Below are positions 28,266 through 36,326 of a stretch of 64,000 bases of DNA, in pieces. Positions within the stretch are counted from its first letter, which is position 1; each line of letters opens with the position of its first letter. Source of the stretch: Hyphomicrobiales bacterium (GTDB taxonomy: Bacteria > Pseudomonadota > Alphaproteobacteria > Rhizobiales > Rhizobiaceae); contig UBJR01000007.1 of the NCBI GenBank assembly GCA_900465675.1, positions 124,001 to 188,000 of the forward strand, written 5' to 3'. The position numbers and the translations under genes were made by a program. The notes under the pieces were generated by a model that saw nothing but the letters and a program-made list of their open reading frames with translations, did not search any database and was not told the origin of the DNA.

Positions 28266-28301
28266 AACTTGCAAGTAGGATAAAACTTAGCATATAGGGA
28301 T
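28266..28301. promoter_or_regulatory. Imperfect direct repeat in the HxlR/reductase intergenic region
   Basis: AACTTGCAAGTAGGAT (28266-28281) is followed by AACTTAGCATATAGGGAT (28284-28301), two similar AACTT...TAGG units about one and a half helical turns apart, just upstream of the HxlR start at 28323. The position between divergent genes fits an HxlR operator, but the match between units is modest and the family usually prefers inverted sites. Confidence 0.3.
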
Positions 28302-28322
28302 ATAAACTATACTGAAGGCGAA

Positions 28323-28646
28323 ATGATGGAACAAGCCCCGCGTGATTGTCCAGTAGAAGCTGCTGTCTCAGCTGCATTTGGGAAATGGAAACCGATCATC
28401 ATTCATCACCTGCTTGACGGCCCGTTGCGCTTTGGAGAACTCCGAAGGGACATCGGCGATGTCACGCAGCGATCGTTGACTTTGCAGCTTCGGCAACTGG
28501 AGACTGACGGGCTCATCAGCCGCGAAGTGTTTGCGGAAGTGCCGCCCAAGGTAGTGTACTCACTGACTGATTTTGGCCGCACGCTCGCGCCCGTGATCGA
28601 ATCCATGCGCGTTTGGGGAGAATTGCTCCTTGAACGGCGGGCATGA
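28323..28646 (+). CDS. HxlR-family winged-helix transcriptional regulator
   Basis: A minimal HxlR regulator of 107 residues: an N-terminal cysteine (RDCPVEAAVSAAFGKWKPII) of the kind used for redox or electrophile sensing, the recognition helix VTQRSLTLQLRQLETDGLI and the beta-wing PKVVYSLTDFGRTL. It is divergent from the quinone-oxidoreductase-like gene, its likely target, and converges on the FAD monooxygenase gene 74 bp downstream. It is distinct in sequence and length from the HxlR protein at 7862. Confidence 0.9.
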   Translation: MMEQAPRDCPVEAAVSAAFGKWKPIIIHHLLDGPLRFGELRRDIGDVTQRSLTLQLRQLETDGLISREVFAEVPPKVVYSLTDFGRTLAPVIESMRVWGELLLERRA

Positions 28647-28720
28647 CTTTTGCCGTGAGGATGCGCGCGATCTCGTGCAAAATTGGTATACTGGGAAGCC
28701 GACGACAGCCTGCGTGTTGT

Positions 28721-29956
28721 TTAGCGGTTTTCCAGAGCTCCCGAGTATTCGGGCAATCGGAGTGAACAATGGACGCCGCGCGAGGTCTCCCCAGGCATCT
28801 CCTTCGTCCGGGAAGAGCCGAGGTTCGAAAGGGCGCGATTGCGTACGTCGATCGCCTTTTGCGTGAGTGGCAGCAGAAAATCTCCTCCGTCAGCGGCGAG
28901 GTTTTGATTGGCGAGCGCATAAGGTCGCATCAGCTTCTCATAGGCTGCAAAGGCTTGTGCGGGATTGTCCCAAGCCGCCAGTTCACCCGCTAGGATATAC
29001 GCTCCGACAATAGCAAGGCTCGAGCCCTGGCCAGAGAGGAATGAAGGTGCAAAGGCAGAATCTCCAACCAGGACCACGCGGCCTTTTGACCACCGCTCAA
29101 GATGTATTTGGCTTACTACGTCGAAGTAAAGGTCGTCGGCCTGCTCCATAGCTGTCACAAGCCTTGGCACCTCCCAGCCAATCCCCTCAAACCTTTCAGC
29201 TACCAAACGACGCTGGCTTACTGGATCTTGGTGCCGAGAGAACGGTATTTCTTCTGAGGCGAAGATTAGAAAGGCATGCAGAACGGGGCTGTTTCTGACA
29301 GCGGAGAGGACGGCGTAGCGTCCGGGGGTCGTGTAGGTCAGGGATTCATGCGACAGCGCGAGAAAGTTAGGCATAGTGAAACCGTTATAGCAATATCCGA
29401 GGTAGTTGCTGAATGGTTCCTCTGGTCCAAAGAGTAGGCGGCGCGTATTCGAGTGCAGGCCATCGGTCCCGATCACCACATCATAGCGTTCGCTCGCGCC
29501 ACTTCGGAAGGTGGCAGTCACGCCTTTTCCATCGTCGTCAACCGACGTGATAGACTCATTGAAAACATAGCGGACCGAACTGTTCCGGGTCAGACCGTAA
29601 AGAAGTTCGGTTAGATCACCCCGCGGGAGTTCGATGTCATGGCTCTCGACGCCGCCGGTTATTTCCTCCGGGCGGATCGTCCCAGCAACACTGCCGTTCG
29701 AGAGCAAAAAAGTGATGCGCTTCGCGTCGATATGGGCGCTTCTGAGACCGGAAAGTATGCCCATCCGTTTGGCGACCTCGACCGCAGGACCACGAACGTC
29801 GATGGGATAACCGCCACCCCGTACGGCACCAGCTTGTTCGATTACCGTCACATCGAACCCAAAGCGATCAAGCCAATACGCGACCGTCGGACCGGCAATG
29901 CTTGCGCCTGATACCAGGATGCGTCCCCGTTGTTTGGTATGGGTGCGATCGATCAC
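28721..29956 (-). CDS. FAD-dependent monooxygenase, PHBH-like
   Basis: A 411-residue class A flavoprotein monooxygenase. The FAD dinucleotide motif is GASIAGPTVAYWLDRFG near the start, the DG motif is VVIGTDGLHSNTRRLLFG in the middle and the GD motif is GRVVLVGDSAFAPSFLSGQG. These define enzymes that hydroxylate aromatic or polyketide-like compounds, including TetX-type and salicylate-type members. The start is taken as GTG 29956, because AGGAGGTG sits about 7 bp upstream; an earlier GTG at 29965 overlaps that sequence. It is divergent from a TetR regulator with a palindromic site between them. Confidence 0.88.
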   Translation of the reverse strand: MIDRTHTKQRGRILVSGASIAGPTVAYWLDRFGFDVTVIEQAGAVRGGGYPIDVRGPAVEVAKRMGILSGLRSAHIDAKRITFLLSNGSVAGTIRPEEITGGVESHDIELPRGDLTELLYGLTRNSSVRYVFNESITSVDDDGKGVTATFRSGASERYDVVIGTDGLHSNTRRLLFGPEEPFSNYLGYCYNGFTMPNFLALSHESLTYTTPGRYAVLSAVRNSPVLHAFLIFASEEIPFSRHQDPVSQRRLVAERFEGIGWEVPRLVTAMEQADDLYFDVVSQIHLERWSKGRVVLVGDSAFAPSFLSGQGSSLAIVGAYILAGELAAWDNPAQAFAAYEKLMRPYALANQNLAADGGDFLLPLTQKAIDVRNRALSNLGSSRTKEMPGETSRGVHCSLRLPEYSGALENR

Positions 29957-29975
29957 AGGAAACACCTCCTCTGCA

Positions 29976-29998
29976 ATAAGATACTGAATGTATCCTAT
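29976..29998. promoter_or_regulatory. Palindromic operator between the monooxygenase and TetR genes
   Basis: GATAC TGAAT GTATC (29980-29994) is a perfect 5-bp inverted repeat with a 5-bp spacer. The symmetry extends outward to ATARGATAC / GTATCYTAT (29976-29998) with one mismatch. It sits 20 bp before the monooxygenase start and about 105 bp before the chosen TetR start. The size and symmetry are typical for a TetR-family dimer site, most likely that of the adjacent regulator. Confidence 0.6.
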
Positions 29999-30102
29999 TT
30001 ATCGGGAGTGGCAATAGGATTCCTGCTGCATCTTATATTATGGTGGCGTGGTCATTCGGATTCCCGTCTGAAGGCTTGGTCACATCAATGGAGTGGATCA
30101 GC

Positions 30103-30708
30103 ATGACCGCAAGCAAAGGCAAAGGTCTCCCGCAGCGCCGCCGCGGCGCGGCTCTCGAAGACGCATTGCTGGAAGCGGCTTGGGCCGAACTGGAGGAGCA
30201 TGGCTATTCCGGCTTCACGATGGAGGGTGTTGCGCAACGAGCCGGAACCAGTAGACCGGTTCTGTCGCGGCGTTGGGTTGGTCGAGCCGAACTCGCGCTC
30301 GCCTCAATCGGCCGCTACTTAGCGCGCCACCCAGTTCACGTGCCTGACGTGGGCAGCGCGCGCGAGGAGCTGGCGATTTTGCTGCGCAAGTGGTCCGACC
30401 GAGCGACGCCGGCACCGGTCAAGTTCATGCTTGACCTCCGAAACGATCTTACACCAGCGCCCGGCGACCTGAGCAATGTGCGCCGCAGCCTGGCTGAACA
30501 GATCGGCGAAACAGACATGCTGGGAGCAATCCTACAACGCGGCGTCGAGCGAGGGGAATTAGACCCACGCAAGCTATTGCCGCGTGTGATAACCGTCCCG
30601 GTCGACCTGGCGCGTAACGAAATCTTTCTAACGCTGAGGACGCTGTCAGATGACGTGATATACGAAATCATCGATCTTGTTTTTCTACCGCTGGTGCGGA
30701 GAGACTGA
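30103..30708 (+). CDS. TetR/AcrR-family transcriptional regulator
   Basis: A TetR-type repressor of about 201 residues. The DNA-binding head is ALEDALLEAAWAELEEHGYS, then FTMEGVAQRAGTSRPVLSRRW, the helix-turn-helix, followed by an all-helical ligand domain. The start is placed at ATG 30103 (MTASKGKG), preceded by GGAGTGGA; in-frame starts at 30040 and 30088 would add residues not typical of the family. It is divergent from the FAD monooxygenase, which it probably represses through the palindrome at 29976-29998. The inducer is probably the monooxygenase substrate. Confidence 0.88.
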   Translation: MTASKGKGLPQRRRGAALEDALLEAAWAELEEHGYSGFTMEGVAQRAGTSRPVLSRRWVGRAELALASIGRYLARHPVHVPDVGSAREELAILLRKWSDRATPAPVKFMLDLRNDLTPAPGDLSNVRRSLAEQIGETDMLGAILQRGVERGELDPRKLLPRVITVPVDLARNEIFLTLRTLSDDVIYEIIDLVFLPLVRRD

Positions 30709-31197
30709 TGTCATACCCTTTCGAGGACCCGCCTGAAGTGCGCCTCCAGCCGTATCTTATTAAGGCCCTTGTCCTCGCTAATTGTCGGTTGAAACCCAGT
30801 TCCTACTAGCGTCCATTGTCGAGTGTGACTTCAACCGCGGACGGTGCAAATTCCTTGTAATGAAGCGTCCGCGAAGCTGAATTCCGGTCAATCGATTAGA
30901 CCATCACCCGCCTAGGTGAATAGGCGGCGGACTTTAGACAAACGCGGAAGACGAGAACGTTACGAGGCGGCTGCCGGAGCTCTGCTGTTCTGCCGAAGTC
31001 CGAAAAAATCGATCACGTAGAGGGGGGTGTCGAAGGTTTGGGGGAAGGCCCATAAGTAGACCTGAACATCAGCTGCGGAACTTCCCGCCGTCCTAAGCAC
31101 CGAAACTTCAAGCTAGCTCGGTTGCTTCTACACCACAGCTCCGGAGACGAGATCGCCGCAACTGTCGCTTGCGACGATCTTCAAGGGGGTTAGCCCC
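30709..31197. other. Intergenic region with two hairpins, possibly a small coupled frame
   Basis: About 490 bp between TetR and the DJ-1/PfpI gene. An ATG at 30708 overlaps the TetR stop (TGATG) and opens a 33-codon frame ending at 30809; it has no known homologue and may be chance. CCGCCTA (30908-30914) pairs with TAGGCGG (30921-30927). Nothing else was recognised; the region looks like decayed sequence. Confidence 0.35.
31151..31179 (-). terminator. Hairpin after the DJ-1/PfpI gene
   Basis: GATCGCCGCA (31151-31160) pairs with TGCGACGATC (31170-31179) with one mismatch, 19 bp beyond the stop codon of the minus-strand gene. A second short stem, AAGGGG/CCCCTT (31183-31199), overlaps the stop codon itself. 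There is no clear T run, so termination is only likely. Confidence 0.35.
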
Positions 31198-31896
31198 TTA
31201 GGCGGCAAGAGCGCGGGAATTTAGCGTCGCGATCATTTGGTCATCCATATCGCCGAGAATAGCCATTGCATCCGCAATGACTTCCGGACCCGCTTTATCG
31301 GGCGTCCCGGTAGCGAATGGCGGCTCGGGGTCATACTCGATAACCAACTGGGCAGCTTTTGCGGTTCGCTCGCCCCGCAGTTCGGCCAACAGTTGAAGAC
31401 CGAAGTCGATCCCGGCGGTCACGCCACCGCCACTGATGCGGTTCCGGTCAATAACAACGCGGTCGTGAACAGGGATCGCGCCCGAGGCAGCAAGTGCACC
31501 GTAGCAAGCCCAATGCGAGGCTGCCTTATACCCAGTCAACAGCCCAGCCATACCAAGCAGAATGGATCCCGAGCAGACAGAAGTGACATAGCGAGCGGTT
31601 TTCCCGCTTCGCTTCAGGAAGTCTACGATTGCCGCATCCTTCATGGCATCGTTCGTACCGTAGCCGCCCGGAACGAAGAGGACGTCTAGCTCGGGGCATT
31701 CTTCGAAAGTGGTTGTCGGATTAACGGTATTTCCGGTCTCCGTTGCAACAGGCTCCATGGATTTCCAGAGCAACAGCGTTTTACCGTGCAGTCCAAGCAC
31801 GGTTTGGGGCCCGACCAGATCGAGGAAGGTCATGCCAGGGTAGAGTACCATACCGACTGTGTAGGGTCTTTGCGTTTCGATTGCAGCGTCAGACAT
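31198..31896 (-). CDS. DJ-1/PfpI-family protein (isonitrile-hydratase-like)
   Basis: A 232-residue DJ-1/PfpI fold protein. The acidic residue in MTFLDLVGPQ and the nucleophilic cysteine in VTSVCSGSILLGMAGLL are placed as in isonitrile hydratase and related members; VIDRNRISGGGVTAGIDFGL is the next conserved block. Family members include isonitrile hydratases, glyoxalase III and protease-like chaperones, so the reaction is uncertain. No signal peptide is seen. It is divergent from a GlxA-type regulator across 109 bp. The same gene pair recurs at 41226-43283, with clear sequence similarity of the two DJ-1 proteins. Confidence 0.9.
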   Translation of the reverse strand: MSDAAIETQRPYTVGMVLYPGMTFLDLVGPQTVLGLHGKTLLLWKSMEPVATETGNTVNPTTTFEECPELDVLFVPGGYGTNDAMKDAAIVDFLKRSGKTARYVTSVCSGSILLGMAGLLTGYKAASHWACYGALAASGAIPVHDRVVIDRNRISGGGVTAGIDFGLQLLAELRGERTAKAAQLVIEYDPEPPFATGTPDKAGPEVIADAMAILGDMDDQMIATLNSRALAA

Positions 31897-32005
31897 TTCG
31901 TTATCCTGATTTTACCCACCTAAGGAAAGGTTGGTGGGATAGGTTGCAATTCGGAAGATCAGTAGAGAAAATGGCGTAAACGACGAAGGTCCCTCGGATT
32001 ACGCC

Positions 32006-32983
32006 ATGACCGCAATACCCTCATCACCGCTCAAAATCGGCTTTCTTGTGTTTCCCGGTTTCCAAATCCTGGATCTTACTGGTCCTTTGGCTGCATTTCA
32101 GACTGCAAATGGAGTTGCGGGCACGGAGCAATACTCTCTGCACACGATCTCCGAGCTCGGGGGGCCAGTGATCAGCTCGGCGGGACTTTCGGTGATTTCC
32201 GAAAAAGCAAGTGGCGTCGCGTTCGATACCGTGATCATTGCCGGGGGGGGAGGGTCGCTTTCTATAGCGAGTTCACCTAGTCATTGCGAAACGATCCGAA
32301 CGCTGTCGAAGTGCGCTCGCCGCATGACCAGCGTCTGTACCGGGGCGTTCTTGCTGGCGAGTGCCGGACTGTTGGAAGGGCGGCGGGCAACAACACACTG
32401 GCGATATGCCTCGTTGCTACAGCGCCAACACCCCGGTACTCGCGTTGAAGCTGACCACATATTCGTCAAGGACGGCTCAGTGTGGTCATCAGCTGGAGTA
32501 ACCACCGGTATCGATCTTTCGCTCGCTCTGATCGAGGAGGACCTCGGTGTAGATATATCCCGCGCCGTCGCCAAGGATCTCGTAATGTACCATCGCCGCC
32601 CCGGCGGTCAGTCTCAGTTTTCGGAAATGCTGGACCTGGAACCATCTTCTGCACGAATCGCGCGAGCCTTGGCGTACGCGCGCGAGCACCTCGCCAACCG
32701 ACTAAGCGTCGAGACGCTAGCAGACGCCGCTTCGATGTCCACGCGTCATTTTGGTCGTGCATTTCGAGCCGAAACCGGCGAAACGCCTGCGCGTGCGATC
32801 GAACGCTTGCGGGTCGAAGCCGCGCGCGTCCGTGTGGAAAGCGGCACCGAGCCACTTGAATTGGTGGGCGCCATGGTGGGGTTCGCTGATCCAGAAACGA
32901 TGCGACGCGCGTTTGTGCGCATCTATGGGGTGCCGCCCCAGGCAATAAGACGTGCTGCTCAAACGAGGCGATCGGAAGCGTGA
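32006..32983 (+). CDS. GlxA-family transcriptional regulator (DJ-1/PfpI-like domain plus AraC HTH)
   Basis: A 325-residue regulator with an N-terminal amidase-like DJ-1/PfpI domain (VFPGFQILDLTGPLAAFQ, TSVCTGAFLLASAGLLEGRR, SSAGVTTGIDLSLALIEED) and a C-terminal AraC DNA-binding domain from about residue 225 (NRLSVETLADAASMSTRHFG, then VGAMVGFADPETMRRAF). Relatives such as GbdR and CdhR control quaternary-amine and amino-acid catabolism in pseudomonads. It is divergent from the DJ-1/PfpI gene at 31198, which suggests a sensor and enzyme with related ligands. CCCACC (31915-31920) and GGTGGG (31933-31938) in the shared gap form an inverted repeat that could be its site. Confidence 0.9.
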   Translation: MTAIPSSPLKIGFLVFPGFQILDLTGPLAAFQTANGVAGTEQYSLHTISELGGPVISSAGLSVISEKASGVAFDTVIIAGGGGSLSIASSPSHCETIRTLSKCARRMTSVCTGAFLLASAGLLEGRRATTHWRYASLLQRQHPGTRVEADHIFVKDGSVWSSAGVTTGIDLSLALIEEDLGVDISRAVAKDLVMYHRRPGGQSQFSEMLDLEPSSARIARALAYAREHLANRLSVETLADAASMSTRHFGRAFRAETGETPARAIERLRVEAARVRVESGTEPLELVGAMVGFADPETMRRAFVRIYGVPPQAIRRAAQTRRSEA

Positions 32984-33047
32984 TCGAGCGAAAGGCTACT
33001 CTCTCTTTGCGTAGCGCTTCAGGTTAGAACAGCAGCGACGAACTCGA

Positions 33048-34451
33048 TTATTCAACAAGCCGATAAGGTAGCTGCGTGCGACGATTATGCTCGACATGAA
33101 GTTTTCGTTTCAACGGCGGCATAGCCCGGCTTGAGCAATTTTGTCTCTCGCAAATTCGGCAGGAAACACCGATCGGGTCAAAGCGTGCCCGGTCCCCAAG
33201 CCCAAGATCGTCGGCATAAACAAACGCATTTGCATAGGAGATTTCGCACCCTAACCCGAGGACATAGGCCGTGTGATCGCGCTGGAAGCCTCCGGCGCCC
33301 TTTGTCACCTGCACCGCAATGGACAAGTATTTCGCTCCATCCGGCGTCTCAGCTAGCTGCCTTATAATGCGTCCTGGAGTTTCGAAAGCCTGATGCGCAT
33401 TCCATAGCGAGCAGGCGGCGCCGAAACGAGCAAACTGCAACTTTGTGGCGCTATGTCGCTTCGTGATGTTTCCGGCGCGATCGATACGCGCAAAGAAGAT
33501 TGGCACACCCTTTAGCGACGGACGCTGAAGCGTCGAAAGCCGATGGCATATCTGTTCAAGCGAAGCTCCGAACCGAAGTGCAAGCAGTTCGATATCATGC
33601 CGCAAGTCCTGCGCCGCCTGAGCAAAGTCTGCATAGGGCATAAGCAGGGCGCCCGCGTAGTAATTGTGAAGGCCGGTCCGGCAAATCTCGGCGGCCTCTT
33701 CGGTGCGAAAGTTCGCGCTTGTCACTAGACGATTAATAGTGTCACGGGCTTCCAGCTGCGCAACCTGAACGGCAAGCTGAAACATTTGCGTTTGGGGGGG
33801 CGCGTAGGCACCGATGTTCAACAGTCGCGCCTCAGCATCGTAATGTCGCAACACGGCATCGTCGTTGACGTAAGCAAGATGAATTCCATGAACGGTGTTG
33901 AGGTGGTTCACAAGTGCGCTGCGTTGGTCGCGCGACGGTCCAAGAGTGTTCGCAAGACTTTCCGCCTGCATGTCGAGATCGTGCACGTAGTTATCGACGT
34001 AGTGGAAAAAGTCTCGCACCTCCTCCCACGGAGACGGCTCCGCAAGCGTTTTGCCAAGATGCTGGTCCAAACCCGCAAGCTGTTCACTATTGCGCCGGTA
34101 GGCCTGATGGCAATTGATCAGCGCATGTGCGAAGCCCGGAGCATTATGGGTGATAAGTTTCATCTCCTGCAAGGAGGGTGAAAAGCCCTCGAACAATGGG
34201 TCGGACAACGCTTCGTTGAGGGCTGAAAGGAGCCGGTCCGTTTCGCCCATCGCCAGTTCGGACAAGTCGAGCCGAAATTTGTCCGCTAAGGTGATCAGGA
34301 CGCTTGCGGATACCGGTCGCTGGTTACTTTCGATCTGATTTAGATAACTGGTAGAGATGCCGATTCGATCGGCGAACTGGCTCTGCGTCGCCTTGTTTTC
34401 CAACCGTATTTCACGGACCTTGCGTCCGATAAAAAGCTTTCCAGCCGCCAT
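33048..34451 (-). CDS. pccR: ScfR-family short-chain acyl-CoA-responsive regulator, PccR-like
   Basis: A 467-residue regulator with an N-terminal XRE-type helix-turn-helix (KVREIRLENKATQSQFADRI, GISTSYLNQIESNQR), a central IrrE/ImmA-like region and a C-terminal ligand domain with a cysteine cluster (GVSCRICERQNCSSRAMPP). This is the layout of the short-chain fatty-acyl regulators: RamB in actinobacteria and PccR in Rhodobacter, where PccR activates propionyl-CoA carboxylase. It is divergent from pccB, 116 bp away, exactly as expected. The effector is probably propionyl-CoA or a related acyl-CoA, with control of the operon at 34568-40922. The symbol rests on family and context. Confidence 0.87.
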   Translation of the reverse strand: MAAGKLFIGRKVREIRLENKATQSQFADRIGISTSYLNQIESNQRPVSASVLITLADKFRLDLSELAMGETDRLLSALNEALSDPLFEGFSPSLQEMKLITHNAPGFAHALINCHQAYRRNSEQLAGLDQHLGKTLAEPSPWEEVRDFFHYVDNYVHDLDMQAESLANTLGPSRDQRSALVNHLNTVHGIHLAYVNDDAVLRHYDAEARLLNIGAYAPPQTQMFQLAVQVAQLEARDTINRLVTSANFRTEEAAEICRTGLHNYYAGALLMPYADFAQAAQDLRHDIELLALRFGASLEQICHRLSTLQRPSLKGVPIFFARIDRAGNITKRHSATKLQFARFGAACSLWNAHQAFETPGRIIRQLAETPDGAKYLSIAVQVTKGAGGFQRDHTAYVLGLGCEISYANAFVYADDLGLGDRARFDPIGVSCRICERQNCSSRAMPPLKRKLHVEHNRRTQLPYRLVE

Positions 34452-34567
34452 TTTTACAATTTCGCAATTTCAGTTTCGAGATTTTATAACTTAGCAAACG
34501 CTCCCGTTCAAACATTATCATTGCGGCTTTTAAAAGCTAAAGGATGATCGACTTTGTAGGAGTTCAC
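34452..34567. promoter_or_regulatory. pccR-pccB intergenic control region
   Basis: This 116-bp AT-rich gap separates the divergent regulator and pccB. TTTTTACAA TTTCGCAATTTC (34451-34471) contains two tandem TTTxCAA-like units, and CTTAGCAAACG follows at 34490-34500. PccR of Rhodobacter is reported to bind paired TTTGCAAA boxes, so these are candidate half-sites. They abut the regulator start, which suggests autoregulation. TAGGAG serves pccB. Confidence 0.45.
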
Positions 34568-36100
34568 ATGCGGGCAGTTATAAATGAAGTTGAACGGCGT
34601 CGTTCCGAAGCCAGGCTTGGTGGGGGCAAGAAGCGTATCGATGCGCAGCACTCCAAAGGCAAACTGACAGCGCGAGAGCGTATCGAAGTGCTCCTTGACG
34701 AAGACTCGTTCGAAGAATTCGATATGTATGTCACCCACCGCGCGGTCGAATTCGGCATGTCCGAACAAAAGGTTGCCGGCGATGGTGTGGTCACCGGCTG
34801 GGGTACGATCAACGGTCGCCAAGTCTATGTCTTTTCGCAGGATTTTACCGTTCTCGGCGGCTCGCTGTCGGAAACCCATGCGCAGAAGATCTGCAAGATC
34901 ATGGATATGGCCGTACGGGTCGGCGCTCCTGTGATCGGCCTCAACGATTCTGGGGGCGCTCGCATCCAGGAGGGTGTCGCCTCGCTTGCAGGTTATGCGG
35001 AAGTCTTCCGCCGCAATGCCGAGGCCTCCGGCGTCATTCCGCAGATCTCCGTTATCATGGGGCCGTGTGCCGGCGGCGCGGTCTATTCCCCGGCGATGAC
35101 CGACTTTATCTTCATGGTGCGGGATAGCTCGTACATGTTCGTCACCGGCCCGGATGTCGTGAAGACCGTCACCAACGAGATCGTCACCGCCGAGGAACTT
35201 GGCGGCGCGACCACTCATACGAAAAAGTCCTCCGTGGCGGACGCAGCCTATGACAATGACGTCGTGACCCTGGAGGCAGTTCGCCAGCTGTTTGATTTTC
35301 TTCCACTGAACAACCGCGAGAAGCCGCCCGTCCGGCCCTTCTTTGACAGTCCGGCCCGTATTGAGAACCGCCTCGATAGCCTGATCCCGGATAGTGCTGC
35401 AAAGCCTTACGACATGAAGGAGCTGATTGTCGCGATAGCCGACGAGGGTGACTTTTTCGAAATCCAGGAGGCCTATGCAAGAAACATCATCACGGGCTTC
35501 ATCAGGCTGGAGGGTCAAACCGTCGGCGTCGTTGCCAACCAGCCCATGGTGCTGGCCGGCTGTCTGGATATTGATAGTTCGCGCAAGGCAGCCCGTTTCG
35601 TGCGCTTCTGCGATGCCTTTTCGATCCCGATCCTGACCCTGGTCGACGTCCCCGGCTTTCTGCCGGGCGTGGCACAGGAATATGGTGGTGTCATCAAACA
35701 TGGCGCCAAACTTCTGTTCGCTTATTCGGAGGCAACGGTGCCGATGGTGACGCTGATCACCCGCAAGGCCTATGGCGGCGCCTATGACGTCATGGCCTCG
35801 AAACATATCGGCGCCGACATCAACTATGCTTGGCCGACCGCCGAAATCGCCGTGATGGGCGCAAAAGGTGCGACCGAAATCCTCTACCGGTCCGAACTTG
35901 GCGACCCCGACAAGATCGCGGCGCGCACGAAAGAATATGAGGAGCGCTTCGCCAACCCCTTCGTTGCCGCCGAGCGCGGCTTCATCGACGAGGTGATCAT
36001 GCCGCATTCCTCACGCCGCCGCATCGCCCGCGCCTTCGCTTCACTCAGAAACAAACAGGCATCGACCCATTGGAAGAAGCACGACACGATCCCGCTCTAG
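34568..36100 (+). CDS. pccB: Propionyl-CoA carboxylase beta chain (carboxyltransferase)
   Basis: Carboxyltransferase subunit of 510 residues that moves CO2 from biotin to propionyl-CoA, giving (S)-methylmalonyl-CoA. It shows the family start ([20 protein letters not shown]), [19 protein letters not shown], the acyl-CoA oxyanion loop [29 protein letters not shown] and the C-terminal [14 protein letters not shown] and [11 protein letters not shown] motifs. The start is ATG 34568, preceded by TAGGAG; an in-frame extension to 34544 lacks this. It leads the operon pccB - small protein - pccA - mutase - epimerase and is divergent from its PccR-like regulator. Confidence 0.96.
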   Translation: MRAVINEVERRRSEARLGGGKKRIDAQHSKGKLTARERIEVLLDEDSFEEFDMYVTHRAVEFGMSEQKVAGDGVVTGWGTINGRQVYVFSQDFTVLGGSLSETHAQKICKIMDMAVRVGAPVIGLNDSGGARIQEGVASLAGYAEVFRRNAEASGVIPQISVIMGPCAGGAVYSPAMTDFIFMVRDSSYMFVTGPDVVKTVTNEIVTAEELGGATTHTKKSSVADAAYDNDVVTLEAVRQLFDFLPLNNREKPPVRPFFDSPARIENRLDSLIPDSAAKPYDMKELIVAIADEGDFFEIQEAYARNIITGFIRLEGQTVGVVANQPMVLAGCLDIDSSRKAARFVRFCDAFSIPILTLVDVPGFLPGVAQEYGGVIKHGAKLLFAYSEATVPMVTLITRKAYGGAYDVMASKHIGADINYAWPTAEIAVMGAKGATEILYRSELGDPDKIAARTKEYEERFANPFVAAERGFIDEVIMPHSSRRRIARAFASLRNKQASTHWKKHDTIPL

Positions 36101-36108
36101 GAGCTTCA

Positions 36109-36321
36109 ATGTGCCAGCAAGTTCTTCAAGGCCACCGGTCGTTCGAAACGCCGCGACAACTGGTCGAGCTTTTCGGCACAGCCGACGTCTTGGAATGGAA
36201 ACATCATCAGGACCACATGGACTGGTGCCTTTGCGCGATCGATCTGCCCAGGACGTTTGGACGGGTTGGCTTGCGATGGAAGCACGGCACAGAACCTACG
36301 ATCTTCTTAGTCGACGAGTAA
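36109..36321 (+). CDS. Small uncharacterised protein encoded between pccB and pccA
   Basis: A 70-residue protein starting at ATG 36109 with an excellent AGGAG site that overlaps the pccB stop region, and ending 5 bp before pccA. The sequence is rich in Cys and His (C2, HHQDH in the middle, WCLC, KHG) with several aromatic residues, and has no membrane helix or signal peptide. It is not a member of any family recognised here. Its tight placement inside the operon, with both junctions compatible with translational coupling, argues that it is real and that it supports carboxylase function, for example as a small metal-binding or assembly factor; that role is a guess. Confidence 0.7.
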   Translation: MCQQVLQGHRSFETPRQLVELFGTADVLEWKHHQDHMDWCLCAIDLPRTFGRVGLRWKHGTEPTIFLVDE

Positions 36322-36326
36322 TGTGA

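Noticed and set aside
34508-36007. A 499-codon open frame on the minus strand
   Set aside because: It lies entirely opposite pccB, whose motifs are unmistakable; the antisense product has no family features. Long antisense frames are common opposite GC-rich codon-biased genes.
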